This document shows, one piece after another, positions 55,330-64,000 of a DNA stretch of 64,000 nt. The number at the start of each line of letters is the position of its first letter. Position 1 is the first letter of the stretch. The notes under the pieces are model-generated. The model was not told the origin of the DNA. It was given only the letters and a program-made list of their open reading frames with translations, and searched no databases. Both the position numbers and the translations under genes were made by a program. The DNA is taken from positions 124,001-188,000 of the forward strand of contig NZ_JAKGAS010000004.1 in the NCBI RefSeq assembly GCF_021532655.1, given 5' to 3'. The stretch is from Paraglaciecola algarum (GTDB lineage: Bacteria; Pseudomonadota; Gammaproteobacteria; Enterobacterales; Alteromonadaceae).

Positions 55330-57050
55330 CGCCCTGCCCTTACTAAGCGTATATTTGCCGCGGTAAATTTATTTAAAAAATTATCGTTACCGGTCGCAAA
55401 ATCAATTGCCCAAGCGTTATGCGCGCCATTAGTTGCAATACCATCTGCACTCGAATCTTGGGTCCAATACCAAACAGGCGGAGTTAACATGTCTGTGGTA
55501 TAGGGAAAATAGGTTTGATCAATTAAGGGGGCTGTTTGTTGGCCAAAATGTACAATAGACAACAACTCTTCGTGTGTAGGTAAGCGCCAATCTCTGAAAT
55601 TACATAAACCTTGTGTATTTACCTCTGCCACATATTCAGTGGTGTTACACAGAGCTAAACCACAACTAGCAACCGTACCGCTAACATCCCCGTCAAACTC
55701 TCCGTTATTTGCATCTTGATACCAGGTATAAGTATGATCATTGCTGTATAAGTTTGCTGAAATCGCTGCTGATTTCACCTCCCAAATCAAGCCGGTAATA
55801 TTATCACGCACACAACTCCAGTCTTGGGAAGGATCATCAACTTCATCTCCTACATCATCAAGCTTAGTAAAGTCGAATCCCTGCTCTCCCCGACCGGCTT
55901 TAGCCGACATATTATTAGCATGAATAACATCTTGCCCTCTTTGGCCATCTTGTCCTGGGTAATCGCCTACATGACTGCGATTGGTTAATACTTGTGTATT
56001 CGACGCCTGTTGATAAACCCCAGTATCATTAATGGGTTGTAACGGCAGTGGTTTAACTGTCACAGTTAAATTATCTTCAACCTGATTGCCCAATAAATCA
56101 CGTACTTGCAAAGTGAATGTTATTTGTTCTTCCTGTAAAACCTGTGGCGCGATGGCATAAGTTTGTAAACTGGTGTCATTACTGATAACTGGAGAGGTGT
56201 CTGAGTCATTTAACCATAACGAGCTAAGCGGGTTAGACGAGCTGACATTTGTCGAGGCTTGGCCATATAAGTTTATCGATTCACCAGAAAATACTTCATG
56301 ATCCACCCCGGCTTTTACTTTAGGTAGAGTTTGACTGGCACTTTGGATCAACAAATCCACACTTTCAGTATGCTCAGCACCTTCTTGGTCGGTCACGGTT
56401 AAAGCAATAGTGATAGTATTTTCATCAATTAAAATAGGGGTGGTAAACAACAAGTTGTCACCTTGGGTACTAATGCCTGACAAAACAGGCTCTCCGGCTA
56501 TTTGTTGCCATGAGTATCCAGCGATTGGGACTGTATTTGCCGTAGCATCCGGGTCTAAACTACGACTAGCGTCTAGTATAATAGTTTCTCCTGCAGGAAA
56601 CTGATTAATGGCTAAACCAGTAAATTGAGGAACACTTATTACAGCTATAGGTAAAGTATTAATTGGCGCTACAGTATAAACCACTTGATCTGTACCGCGG
56701 TTTCCATCTGCGTCAATAACCACTGCTGTAAAGGTATAAACTAGTGATTCGGACGTGGTTGGAGCGATAGCCGTGGCTACACCATTACTAGTGTCGGCAT
56801 GAGTAATCGTTAAATTAGGTGTCACAGTCCATCGGTAGGTTAAACTACTTGATTGCCCAGAAGCTTGGGCATTAAGTGTAATAACTGACTCTTCATTTAC
56901 GGTTTTATCTGGGCCTGCATTTACTAATACTTTGTCCTGCACTTGATCGGTATCACTCTCCAACGAGCCGCCAGAACAAGCCACAATCAATAAACTGAAT
57001 AGGCCAAGGATAGTAAAAGTGCTAGGAAAAGTATTTTTAATAATCTTCAT
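55326..57050 (-). CDS. Lipoprotein with PKD/REJ-like repeats and a DUF1566 domain
   Basis: A 574-residue lipoprotein: MKIIKNTFPSTFTILGLFSLLIVACSGG has a lipobox (IVAC). The first 300 residues hold several PKD/REJ-like beta-sandwich repeats (VNAGPDKTVNEESVITLNAQ, SLTYRWTVTPNL, PVLSGISTQGDNLLFTTP, VKAGVDHEVFSGESINLYGQAS), then a DUF1566 domain (about 390-574: DNITGLIWEVKSAA, CNFRDWRLPTHEELLSI and WYWTQDSSADG). I begin at ATG 57050 because the lipoprotein signal follows; a start at 57131 adds 27 unusual residues. It probably faces outward and binds a ligand or surface. It overlaps the DUF1566 gene behind it by 4 bases. Confidence 0.82.
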   Translation of the reverse strand: MKIIKNTFPSTFTILGLFSLLIVACSGGSLESDTDQVQDKVLVNAGPDKTVNEESVITLNAQASGQSSSLTYRWTVTPNLTITHADTSNGVATAIAPTTSESLVYTFTAVVIDADGNRGTDQVVYTVAPINTLPIAVISVPQFTGLAINQFPAGETIILDASRSLDPDATANTVPIAGYSWQQIAGEPVLSGISTQGDNLLFTTPILIDENTITIALTVTDQEGAEHTESVDLLIQSASQTLPKVKAGVDHEVFSGESINLYGQASTNVSSSNPLSSLWLNDSDTSPVISNDTSLQTYAIAPQVLQEEQITFTLQVRDLLGNQVEDNLTVTVKPLPLQPINDTGVYQQASNTQVLTNRSHVGDYPGQDGQRGQDVIHANNMSAKAGRGEQGFDFTKLDDVGDEVDDPSQDWSCVRDNITGLIWEVKSAAISANLYSNDHTYTWYQDANNGEFDGDVSGTVASCGLALCNTTEYVAEVNTQGLCNFRDWRLPTHEELLSIVHFGQQTAPLIDQTYFPYTTDMLTPPVWYWTQDSSADGIATNGAHNAWAIDFATGNDNFLNKFTAANIRLVRAGR

Positions 57051-57258
57051 AATTGGGTAAGCGAAACCAAGTACGGTTAATAAATATAAAGTTTGGTATG
57101 CACTAACTATACCAAGCACTTGATACCACAATTAAAAGGATATAATTCTCAACGGCAAGTTTAAAAATCAAATCAGCCTATAGCAAATCCATCAAATAAA
57201 AAAAGCCAAATATAACGATTTGGGTTAGTTTAAATAACAAAACATAAAACTTTTAAGA

Positions 57259-58617
57259 TTACACTCCAGTTTTGATGTCGTCCAAATGATACTTATCAAT
57301 TAGGGCATATAAGGTAGGTCGAGTGACACCTAACAATTCAGCTGTTTTTGACATGTTCTTCTCCGATACCAAGTAAGCATTACGTATGGCACGACTTTCT
57401 GCATGCTCTCTGACTTCACGTAAGTTTAATGTGGTCAAAGATGGTTCTGCGTCTTTCACCATCAAACTCAGATCATCTGCTTGGATCTGGTTTCCTTCAG
57501 CCATGATCACCGCTGATTTAAGCTTATTTTGTAGTTCTCGAATGTTGCCTGGCCATTTATGTTGTTGCATGGCCAAAATTGCTGAATCGCTGAAGCCCTT
57601 TATCTTAGTTTTAAATTCTTCGTTGTATTGCGCTAAAAAGGTTTTCGCTAACAAAATCACGTCATTATCACGTTCACGCAAGGGCGGGATCATAATACTA
57701 ATTTCACCCACACGGTAAAACAAATCTTCACGAAAGGTTTCGTCAGCAACCATAGCCGACACATCTCTGTGTGTTGCACAAATGACCCGAATATCGACAG
57801 GGATTTCATTACGCCCGCCTACTCGCTCAATCACCCGCTCTTGCAAAAAGCGCAACATTTTAGCTTGCAAGCCAATAGGCATATCGCCAATTTCATCTAA
57901 AAATAAGGTACCATTTTGAGCGGATTCAATTTTACCTGGCGTGGTTTTATTCGCGCCGGTAAAGGCTCCTTTTTCATATCCAAATAATTCACTTTCTAAT
58001 AAATTTTCAGGAATAGAAGCACAGTTAATTGCCACAAAAGGTTTATCTTTACGCAAGCTATGTTCGTGAATACTGCGAGCGAATACTTCTTTACCGGTTC
58101 CACTTTCCCCCAATAATAAAGTACTAATATCGGTTTGCGCTATACGTTCTGCTTTTCGACTGGCGACTAAAATACCTTCACTTTGGCCTAAGATCCGATC
58201 CATAGATGGCGCAACAGCTGCTAAATGGCGGTTTTCCTTTTCTAGATCAAATAAGTTAATGGCACGACTAACTAAAATTTGGATGGTGTCTGAGTCAATG
58301 GGTTTTTGATAAAAGTCATAGGCACCTAAATTAATGGCTTTTAAGGCATTTTTTTTATCATTGTTTCCGGTTACCACTATTACTTTGGTTTGTGGTGCTA
58401 AGGCTAAAATTTCTTCCAGAGTCGCTAAACCTTCACTGGCATTGGTGGGATCCGGTGGCAACCCTAAATCTAAGGTAACCACTTTAGGTTCATGCCGCCT
58501 TAACTGAGCGATAGTTGATGCTCTATCCTCTGCAAAAATGACTTCATAACCAGTAAAACTCCATTTAAGCTGCTTTTGAATGCCTAAATCGTCATCCACG
58601 ACTAAAATCTTATCCAT
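57259..58617 (-). CDS. prsR: PrsR: sigma-54-dependent response regulator of the PEP-CTERM system
   Basis: A 452-residue NtrC-type activator. Receiver 1-120 with phospho-acceptor D50 (VTLDLGLPP), AAA+ domain about 140-380 with Walker A GESGTGKE (170-177) and the sigma-54 contact motif GAFTGA (217-222), and a Fis-type helix-turn-helix at the C-terminus (MSKTAELLGVTRPTLYALIDKYHL). This layout and the adjacent PrsK match the pair described for PEP-CTERM/exosortase systems. It follows prsK by 26 bases. Targets would have -24/-12 promoters; I could not confirm one by eye at the candidate target near 49.3 kb. Confidence 0.93.
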   Translation of the reverse strand: MDKILVVDDDLGIQKQLKWSFTGYEVIFAEDRASTIAQLRRHEPKVVTLDLGLPPDPTNASEGLATLEEILALAPQTKVIVVTGNNDKKNALKAINLGAYDFYQKPIDSDTIQILVSRAINLFDLEKENRHLAAVAPSMDRILGQSEGILVASRKAERIAQTDISTLLLGESGTGKEVFARSIHEHSLRKDKPFVAINCASIPENLLESELFGYEKGAFTGANKTTPGKIESAQNGTLFLDEIGDMPIGLQAKMLRFLQERVIERVGGRNEIPVDIRVICATHRDVSAMVADETFREDLFYRVGEISIMIPPLRERDNDVILLAKTFLAQYNEEFKTKIKGFSDSAILAMQQHKWPGNIRELQNKLKSAVIMAEGNQIQADDLSLMVKDAEPSLTTLNLREVREHAESRAIRNAYLVSEKNMSKTAELLGVTRPTLYALIDKYHLDDIKTGV

Positions 58618-58643
58618 TTAAAAAACCTTTTTTATTCTTAATT

Positions 58644-60662
58644 TTAATTTGTGGGAATACGTAATGTAAAAGTACTGCCAACATTCAATTCACTCTCGAC
58701 CAGTAGCTGCCCACCAATTTTTTCCATATAAGCTTTGGCATCATAGGCCCCAATGCCCATGCCTGCATTACCCTTTGTGGTATCAAAAGGTTTAAACAGT
58801 CGAGTACGAATAAAGTCTTCACTCATACCCGTACCATTATCCTGTATTTTGACCAGGACAAACTTCTCATCAATGGTTTTTTCGATGGAAATATTCACAC
58901 TACCATCATCATTTGTAGCTTGTTGAGCGTTGCTCACTAAGTGATAAATAACATTACTAAATTTATCTACCTCTAATACTACCGGCATTTCATCTAACAC
59001 TTCAATACTTGGCTTAGGTAAGTATGAAGCACATCTTTGTTCAACAACCTGAGTAATACATTTGGATGCGTTAACTAAAGAATCAGTACCTTGAGGAGCG
59101 ACATTTTTTTCAGTCAATTGCCTTAACATTTTATCCATACGTGCTTTAGTATGATGCAAGGTTTCAAAGGTATCTGCAATAAATTCAGGGTTATCTTTAT
59201 GTTGTTCAGCGTTACATAAAATCAAATCTATTTGTGCTAAGACATTTTTTAAGTCGTGCACCACAAAAGCCGACATTCGAGTAAAAGCTGAAAACTGTGC
59301 ATTTTCCGCAAGTTCCTGAGCGGCTTGATGATGGAAAATGAAATTCGAAATTTGCGCAGTCACTACGGTTAAATAATCTCTTAATTCCCAATTAAGCTTT
59401 TTATTGGTGTTATCATCACCTTGCATAGTCACCATGCCCCAAAACACTTCTTCTTTGTAGATGGGAATAACTAACTGGAAACATACGTCATTTAGCAAAG
59501 CATGGTTTACCTTTAAGCCTTCATACATAAAAGGTTTAACGCGCAACTCGTCAACGTCTATGATCCAATTTTTATCTTGAAAAAAGTCGCAGAATTCAAA
59601 CAACACTTTTTGTTCATTTGAACTAACCTCTGATTTATCTATGTGTGCTAACAGCTCTAGTGTGCCATTGTTTAATTTAATAAATTGACCTGTTTTATAT
59701 TCAAAAGCCTGAATAAAACCTTTTAATCCGGTGGCGTAAACATTATTGCTTACATCACCTTCATCTAAACAAGTGGTTAACTTCAACCATTCCTGACGAT
59801 AGTCAAATTGATTAGCAAAAAAATGCTTAGTAATAAAAACCTTTATTTTGGTTCTAAAACTTAAAGATAAAAATAAAGTGGCCAACAAGGTTAGTGACAA
59901 TGCTACTAAGACAATCTGAATGGCAGTGCTCCATTCACCGCCTAAATATTGCACCACGTAGCCCATCAGAGCCATCACCAGCAAATAAACACCTGCCACC
60001 ATAAGCAAGGTGCTATGCATGACAACTTCTCGTGAGATATAAATTTCGACACCCCAAGTTTTCACTCGGCGAATGGCTAAAATTAAAAAAGGAATAAAGG
60101 CAGTGTAAACATATCCTCTAGCGATAATATAACTAGGGTGGATGTACTCCACCATCAAGGCATTAGTGAATGTAACAAATTCAAAAATACTGGTCGCAGC
60201 CAAATACAAAATCAAGGGTTTAAATGCCCAAGCGTTTTCACCAGACTGGCGGTAGATGACTTCTAATAACACCAAGACTTCTAGGGCAATAATAGTCTGA
60301 ATTAAAAACTGCAATTGCCTGTCATGCACACCGATAGCCAATAACACTAGACCAACTATAGGTAGGGCTAATATTAGCCAAGTATCTAGTCTGGCTAATA
60401 CATCGACAATCGTTTTGAAATGTCCTTTTAAACATGAAGCTAAAAATAACAACCAAAACACATTTTTAATATTATCGAATAATAATAGTTTCTCTATGGA
60501 CATAGAGGACATAAAAAAAGGCGCGACAGCCCACAAACAAGTAGCGCCCGTTGCAAATATTAATAAATACTTCGCTAACCCTGCTTTACGTACAGTACAT
60601 AACAATAACAATAAGAACGTATAACCTATCGCACATATTGCATAACCAATAGTAGTGATCAT
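58644..60662 (-). CDS. prsK: PrsK: PEP-CTERM system histidine kinase
   Basis: A 672-residue membrane kinase. Residues 1-290 hold about eight to ten membrane helices of the PrsK type; about 300-440 form a GAF-like domain; HisKA follows with FVVHDLKNVLAQIDLIL (phospho-acceptor H469) and HATPase with SNVIYHLVSNAQQA, IQDNGTGMSEDFI, and NAGMGIGAYDAKAYMEKIGGQL. The order and the VHDLKN box match the TIGR-type PEP-CTERM histidine kinase. It is paired with prsR, 26 bases downstream, and is 39 bases downstream of the FabH-like gene. The signal it senses is not known. Confidence 0.93.
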   Translation of the reverse strand: MITTIGYAICAIGYTFLLLLLCTVRKAGLAKYLLIFATGATCLWAVAPFFMSSMSIEKLLLFDNIKNVFWLLFLASCLKGHFKTIVDVLARLDTWLILALPIVGLVLLAIGVHDRQLQFLIQTIIALEVLVLLEVIYRQSGENAWAFKPLILYLAATSIFEFVTFTNALMVEYIHPSYIIARGYVYTAFIPFLILAIRRVKTWGVEIYISREVVMHSTLLMVAGVYLLVMALMGYVVQYLGGEWSTAIQIVLVALSLTLLATLFLSLSFRTKIKVFITKHFFANQFDYRQEWLKLTTCLDEGDVSNNVYATGLKGFIQAFEYKTGQFIKLNNGTLELLAHIDKSEVSSNEQKVLFEFCDFFQDKNWIIDVDELRVKPFMYEGLKVNHALLNDVCFQLVIPIYKEEVFWGMVTMQGDDNTNKKLNWELRDYLTVVTAQISNFIFHHQAAQELAENAQFSAFTRMSAFVVHDLKNVLAQIDLILCNAEQHKDNPEFIADTFETLHHTKARMDKMLRQLTEKNVAPQGTDSLVNASKCITQVVEQRCASYLPKPSIEVLDEMPVVLEVDKFSNVIYHLVSNAQQATNDDGSVNISIEKTIDEKFVLVKIQDNGTGMSEDFIRTRLFKPFDTTKGNAGMGIGAYDAKAYMEKIGGQLLVESELNVGSTFTLRIPTN

Positions 60663-60701
60663 AATAAAGCCCTTTGATTTATCCCTTTTTTATCTGAGGG
60701 C

Positions 60702-61826
60702 CTAAATTTTTCTTAACACTAAACTGCCAATAGAATAACCTGCACCAAAAGAACATAACAAACCATGTTCCCCTTGTCGCATATCTTGATGATACAAATT
60801 AAATGCGATAATCGATCCGGCAGACGCTGTATTAGCGTATGTATCGAGCACAATTGGAGCCTCTTGTTTCGACGCCTCACGGCCTAATAACTTGCGGGTA
60901 ATTAAGGTATTCATATTAATGTTAGCCTGGTGCAACCACCAGCGACTAACATCACTGGAACTTAATTGATGACGAGTTAAGTGCTCTTCAATATGCTCGA
61001 CCGCCATAGGGCACACTTCTTTAAACACTTTACGTCCAGCTTGATGAAATAATTTATCTGCGGCAAATGGATCAGAATCATTTGCACGACTCACGTAACC
61101 AAAATTTGAGCGAATATTATTTGAGTATTGAGTCACGGCTTTGGTACTGAGTATTTCAAAAGCATGTTCTGACCTTACCGATTCTTTGTTTTCAACCACC
61201 ATAGCAGTGGCCACATCGCCAAAAATAAAGTGACTGTCACGATCACAATAATTAACTTGCGGAGAAGTAAGCTCAGGGTTCACCACTAATACAGATTTAG
61301 CGGTACCTGCGGCAACCATTTCATATGCTCTATGCAGGGCAAAGGTTGCGGCAGAACAGGCCACTAACATATCAAAAGCAAAACCTTTAATGCCCAGCGC
61401 ACCTTGCACTTCAATTGCAATAGCCGGATAAGAACGCTGTGTATAAGCACATGCCACTATCACCACATCAATATCATCAGCCGTTTTATTGGCAGATTGC
61501 AACGCTGATTTAGCCGCATAAATGGCCATTTCAGCTTGATCAGATAAACTATCGTCAGCCCGCGGGGGAATATTCGGACGCATTCTATTGGTATCTAGAA
61601 TGCCGTCTTTGATGTAGGTATAACGGCTTTTAATTCCCGACGCCTTTTCAATAAATTCGGCACTCGACATTGGTTTGGCTAATATTTCACCACTACCAAT
61701 TTGGGTTTTGTTATCAAAATTAAATTGCTCAGCATAGGCATTATAAGCCGTTACCAACTCTTGATTTGAAACGCTATAACTTGGGGTCCATAACCCCGAA
61801 CCACTAATGACTACTGCAGATGACAT
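60702..61826 (-). CDS. Beta-ketoacyl-ACP synthase III (FabH-like)
   Basis: A condensing enzyme of 374 residues with the Cys-His-Asn triad visible: DMLVACSAATFALHRAYE (Cys), WWLHQANINMN (His) and DTYANTASAGSI (Asn). It initiates or extends acyl chains from acetyl- or medium-chain acyl donors. It is longer than standard FabH (about 317) and has an extra N-terminal region (ASGIKSRYTYIKDG). I chose ATG 61826; TTG 61847 adds seven residues with no clear ribosome site. It lies just upstream of prsK on the same strand. Confidence 0.9.
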   Translation of the reverse strand: MSSAVVISGSGLWTPSYSVSNQELVTAYNAYAEQFNFDNKTQIGSGEILAKPMSSAEFIEKASGIKSRYTYIKDGILDTNRMRPNIPPRADDSLSDQAEMAIYAAKSALQSANKTADDIDVVIVACAYTQRSYPAIAIEVQGALGIKGFAFDMLVACSAATFALHRAYEMVAAGTAKSVLVVNPELTSPQVNYCDRDSHFIFGDVATAMVVENKESVRSEHAFEILSTKAVTQYSNNIRSNFGYVSRANDSDPFAADKLFHQAGRKVFKEVCPMAVEHIEEHLTRHQLSSSDVSRWWLHQANINMNTLITRKLLGREASKQEAPIVLDTYANTASAGSIIAFNLYHQDMRQGEHGLLCSFGAGYSIGSLVLRKI

Positions 61827-61980
61827 ACTAAGCTTTACTCTATTCAATCTAAACCATCTCTAGAGTATCGGTTTGTCCACTAAATGTCATTTTGTAAAAA
61901 ACAAAAAAGTCAGCATATTATTAACTTAGGTAAATAATTTTCTGACTTTAAATTTGCATCATGTGCTTTTGGTAAAAACA

Positions 61981-62934
61981 CTAGAACAAATAAGTATTGG
62001 TTTTACTCAATAATTCATTTTGATCAAGTTTGCCAGTAACACATTCCAATACATCTTGTTGATTAAATACGTAAACCTTATCATGAGTTTGAAAAGTACT
62101 ATCATCGTCTGCTTGCATAAAATCAGATAACACAAAGGATATGTTTTCATTTTCTGGTAAGCTTTTAAATCCAGCACCATAACGACACAGTACCTTACCT
62201 ACTTTTTCTTCAAATAAAGCTAACGACTGGCTGTATATTTTATTTTTAGCTGCTTGGCGTTTAGCCAGTTCTTTTTTATATTCACTGGTCATTTCCAGCT
62301 TATATTCTTTTAATTCTTCGGTTTTTTTAGCTAATTTCTCTACCTTTTTATCTAACTTAGCTAATTCTTCAGTAATCTCTTTACGACTTTCATTATCCGT
62401 ACTCCGCTTTTGAAAATCTAAGTCGCGGCGCGCACGTTCTACCTCTCTTTTTTGCCAAGCAAGCTCTCTTTCTTGTTCTGCGATTTCACGTATTCTGTCT
62501 TGGGAATCTTCTACATAATCATCGTCACGCCCCATATAAGACTTTACCATTCTTTCAATTTCGCCTTCATTAATATCAATCTCTATATGATTTTCAGAAT
62601 CATGGAAGACTTTAGGTACCGCAGGAGTATTAGGTATTTGACTCAATATGCCCCCTAAATCCAGACCAAAAAAGTGTCCTCTATGGCGCCCTGTATCAAT
62701 ATTAAATACTACTCCTTGCCCAGCCAAATAGGTGGCTGCATCAGCTCTAAATTGGATATTACTGGCATCATTACGTTGCTTAAGTGTGGCCTGCAGAATA
62801 TTCAACATTATGCTGACTTCTTCTCTAATTTCAGCAATATCCTGCTTGCCTTGGCTAGCTTTAGCTTGCAAAGGTGCAATAAATAAACAACCAACAGCTA
62901 ATGCAACACAGGCTTTTTTTACGAATTTATTCAT
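61981..62934 (-). CDS. Secreted coiled-coil hypothetical protein
   Basis: I do not recognise the fold. The 317-residue protein has a signal peptide (MNKFVKKACVALAVGCLFIAPLQAKA), then a mixed region (about 27-125), a long charged coiled coil (about 135-220, EIERMVKSYM to KYKLEMTSEYKKELAKRQ, rich in E, K and R in heptad-like order) and a compact C-terminal part. The start at 62934 is fixed by GAGG, 7 bases upstream; the TTG-like start at 62967 gives 11 more residues. It is the third gene of a sigma/anti-sigma unit (13 bases after the anti-sigma stop), suggesting envelope stress or structure. Confidence 0.75.
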   Translation of the reverse strand: MNKFVKKACVALAVGCLFIAPLQAKASQGKQDIAEIREEVSIMLNILQATLKQRNDASNIQFRADAATYLAGQGVVFNIDTGRHRGHFFGLDLGGILSQIPNTPAVPKVFHDSENHIEIDINEGEIERMVKSYMGRDDDYVEDSQDRIREIAEQERELAWQKREVERARRDLDFQKRSTDNESRKEITEELAKLDKKVEKLAKKTEELKEYKLEMTSEYKKELAKRQAAKNKIYSQSLALFEEKVGKVLCRYGAGFKSLPENENISFVLSDFMQADDDSTFQTHDKVYVFNQQDVLECVTGKLDQNELLSKTNTYLF

Positions 62935-62947
62935 GGGTGTACCTCTA

Positions 62948-63670
62948 TTATTTAATATTGCCAACACTCAATGGTTCGGGTGTGGCATAAATATCTTGTT
63001 GTAATTTATTAAGTTGACGGGCATAAAAATTTTGATCATCACTACGCTGTTCATTCACATATTTTATTAACTCAGCAAAATCTTCACGTCTCTCTTGGCG
63101 ACTTGCAGTTAATAAATACTCGGTCAATTGAGTGCTGGTATCTAATTGCTGCTGCTGCATAGACAAAGCATATTCATTCAATACTTGCTGCTGATGGTTG
63201 GTATATTCAGCTAACTTACTCGCTACCAAACGATCAATTTCTTGCATATTGGTTTGATTAGACAAACTCACTGCCATCGCTCCATCTTTAACCTTGATGT
63301 TTACTCCTGTGAGTACCATTACCACGGCAAATACAGACATAGCTAAAGACAAACTAGGTAAACCCTGCCACTGCCACCATTTAGGCTTTTCTGTTTGAGT
63401 AAAACTTGCTGCCCGATCCCAGTTAGGAACAGCGCTATCCTGATATGAATTAGCCTGCATATTCAAAACATTGGCCGTTTCTACTTGTTGTGAGAAACTC
63501 AAGTCAGAAATACATCTTTGTTCAAATTCTTGCCTTTGTTTTTCGTTCAGGTCATCATCCAACCACAATCCGAGTAAGGTCTCATTGCTAACATCATTAC
63601 TTTCGCCATTACTCATTTCAGAGTTATTTGGGGGACTCTTCTCGGGGTTTGCTAATTTAGAATTAGGCAT
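62948..63670 (-). CDS. Probable anti-sigma factor, membrane anchored
   Basis: A 240-residue protein with a short N-terminal acidic part, a zinc-finger-like or anti-sigma-like stretch (about 25-70, NETLLGLWLDDDLNEKQRQEFEQRC), one membrane helix (about 107-125, LPSLSLAMSVFAVVMVLTGV) and a helical periplasmic part. No HxxxCxxC zinc motif is present. Its start (ATG 63670) overlaps the stop of the sigma factor gene by 8 bases, the usual coupling of ECF sigma and anti-sigma. I placed the start after GGAGG (6 bases). The family name is inferred from position, size and topology. Confidence 0.7.
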   Translation of the reverse strand: MPNSKLANPEKSPPNNSEMSNGESNDVSNETLLGLWLDDDLNEKQRQEFEQRCISDLSFSQQVETANVLNMQANSYQDSAVPNWDRAASFTQTEKPKWWQWQGLPSLSLAMSVFAVVMVLTGVNIKVKDGAMAVSLSNQTNMQEIDRLVASKLAEYTNHQQQVLNEYALSMQQQQLDTSTQLTEYLLTASRQERREDFAELIKYVNEQRSDDQNFYARQLNKLQQDIYATPEPLSVGNIK

Positions 63671-64000
63671 ATTCAACCTCCATTAAAATTTTCAACTTAT
63701 CTAAGGCAACATATAAACGGGATTTAGCCGTGTTCACAGAAGTTCCCATTTGGTGAGCAATTTCTTCAAAAGTAAATTGTCCAAAAAACTTCAACTCAAC
63801 CACTGACTTTTGGGCTAAAGGCAATTGCTGCATTGCCACAATCAATTGTTTGTTTTCTTGAGCTGTACTGAGGTTTTCATCAACACTAGGATTGGCACAC
63901 ACCAGCTCAGGTTCATCTTCTAAACCTTGCATGGGTCTTTTTCGACGATAAAACTCAATACAACGAAAATGTGCGATACGGAATAACCAACTCCTAAAAC
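63663..64000 (-). CDS. ECF sigma factor (RpoE-type), N-terminus outside window
   Basis: The frame is open through the right edge. The visible part includes region 2 end (RSWLFRIAHFRCIEFYRRKRPMQG) and region 4 (LPLAQKSVVELKFFGQFTFEEIAHQMGTSVNTAKSRLYVALDKLKILMEVEYA), the standard ECF helix-turn-helix. A frame starting at 63932 also exists but begins inside the conserved domain, so the true start lies beyond 64000. It leads the anti-sigma and coiled-coil genes. The subgroup cannot be set without the N-terminus. Confidence 0.9.
   Translation of the reverse strand, partial: FRSWLFRIAHFRCIEFYRRKRPMQGLEDEPELVCANPSVDENLSTAQENKQLIVAMQQLPLAQKSVVELKFFGQFTFEEIAHQMGTSVNTAKSRLYVALDKLKILMEVEYA

Noticed and set aside
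1..64000. tRNA, rRNA or CRISPR array
   Set aside because: Scanning by eye found no cloverleaf with CCA-type end, no rRNA-like block and no regularly spaced repeats with unique spacers.

Overview
The window looks like chromosome from a marine gammaproteobacterium of the order Alteromonadales, probably Alteromonadaceae near Paraglaciecola or Glaciecola. This rests on the AT-rich, gene-dense sequence, the gene order nrdR-ribD-ribE-ribB-ribH-nusB-thiL-pgpA with glyA before it, a RibBX-type ribB, EttA, SrmB and HemW of gammaproteobacterial type, and a PrsK/PrsR (PEP-CTERM/exosortase) regulatory pair. The genus is an inference. I saw no rRNA, tRNA, CRISPR array, prophage or intact insertion sequence.

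Layout. 1-5.8 kb: a sulfatase cut by the left edge, an EamA-type exporter behind a possible attenuator, a flavin-reductase-like protein, a DUF3429-DUF393-SDR gene set and a small STAS-like protein. 5.9-9.6 kb: leuA (type 2) divergent from an Lrp-family gene, then a GntP-type permease. 9.8-17.3 kb: the minus-strand riboflavin/thiamine block with nusB, pgpA and nrdR, preceded by glyA. 17.4-30.3 kb: housekeeping genes (Gfo/Idh/MocA oxidoreductase, ettA, radA, serB, trmO, proS) mixed with a two-PilZ protein, a periplasmic binding protein and an unrecognised secreted protein. 30.5-34.6 kb: metallo-beta-lactamase-fold hydrolase, patatin phospholipase, a kinase with two FixL-like PAS domains and a single-domain response regulator. 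34.6-39.7 kb: a TetR-controlled RND efflux operon with a visible promoter and operator. 39.7-44.8 kb: two tandem paralogous binding proteins, a NIPSNAP protein, a LacI regulator, a MATE transporter and a RidA protein. 44.8-45.8 kb: a yhhN (lysoplasmalogenase-type) gene broken by a palindromic, MITE-like element of about 358 bp. 46-49 kb: srmB-rdgB-hemW. 49-52 kb: a PEP-CTERM-like secreted protein with a recent internal duplication, and an SMP-30-family lipoprotein. 52-55.3 kb: an alkylation-repair protein, pfkA, and a YggN-like protein next to a short palindromic repeat. 54.8-61.8 kb: two DUF1566 proteins, prsR, prsK and a FabH-like ketosynthase. 62-64 kb: an ECF sigma factor (cut by the right edge), a membrane-anchored probable anti-sigma factor and a secreted coiled-coil protein.

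How parts fit together. The riboflavin block supplies all flavin steps except GTP cyclohydrolase II, because the C-terminal domain of RibB has lost its zinc cysteines; a separate ribA should exist elsewhere. PrsK/PrsR is a sigma-54-type two-component system that in other bacteria controls PEP-CTERM protein genes, and a PEP-CTERM-like target candidate lies about 8 kb away. The most unusual sequence-level observations are the element inside yhhN, the in-frame 492-bp duplication in the PEP-CTERM-like gene, and the short repeats near 49.1 and 53.9 kb.
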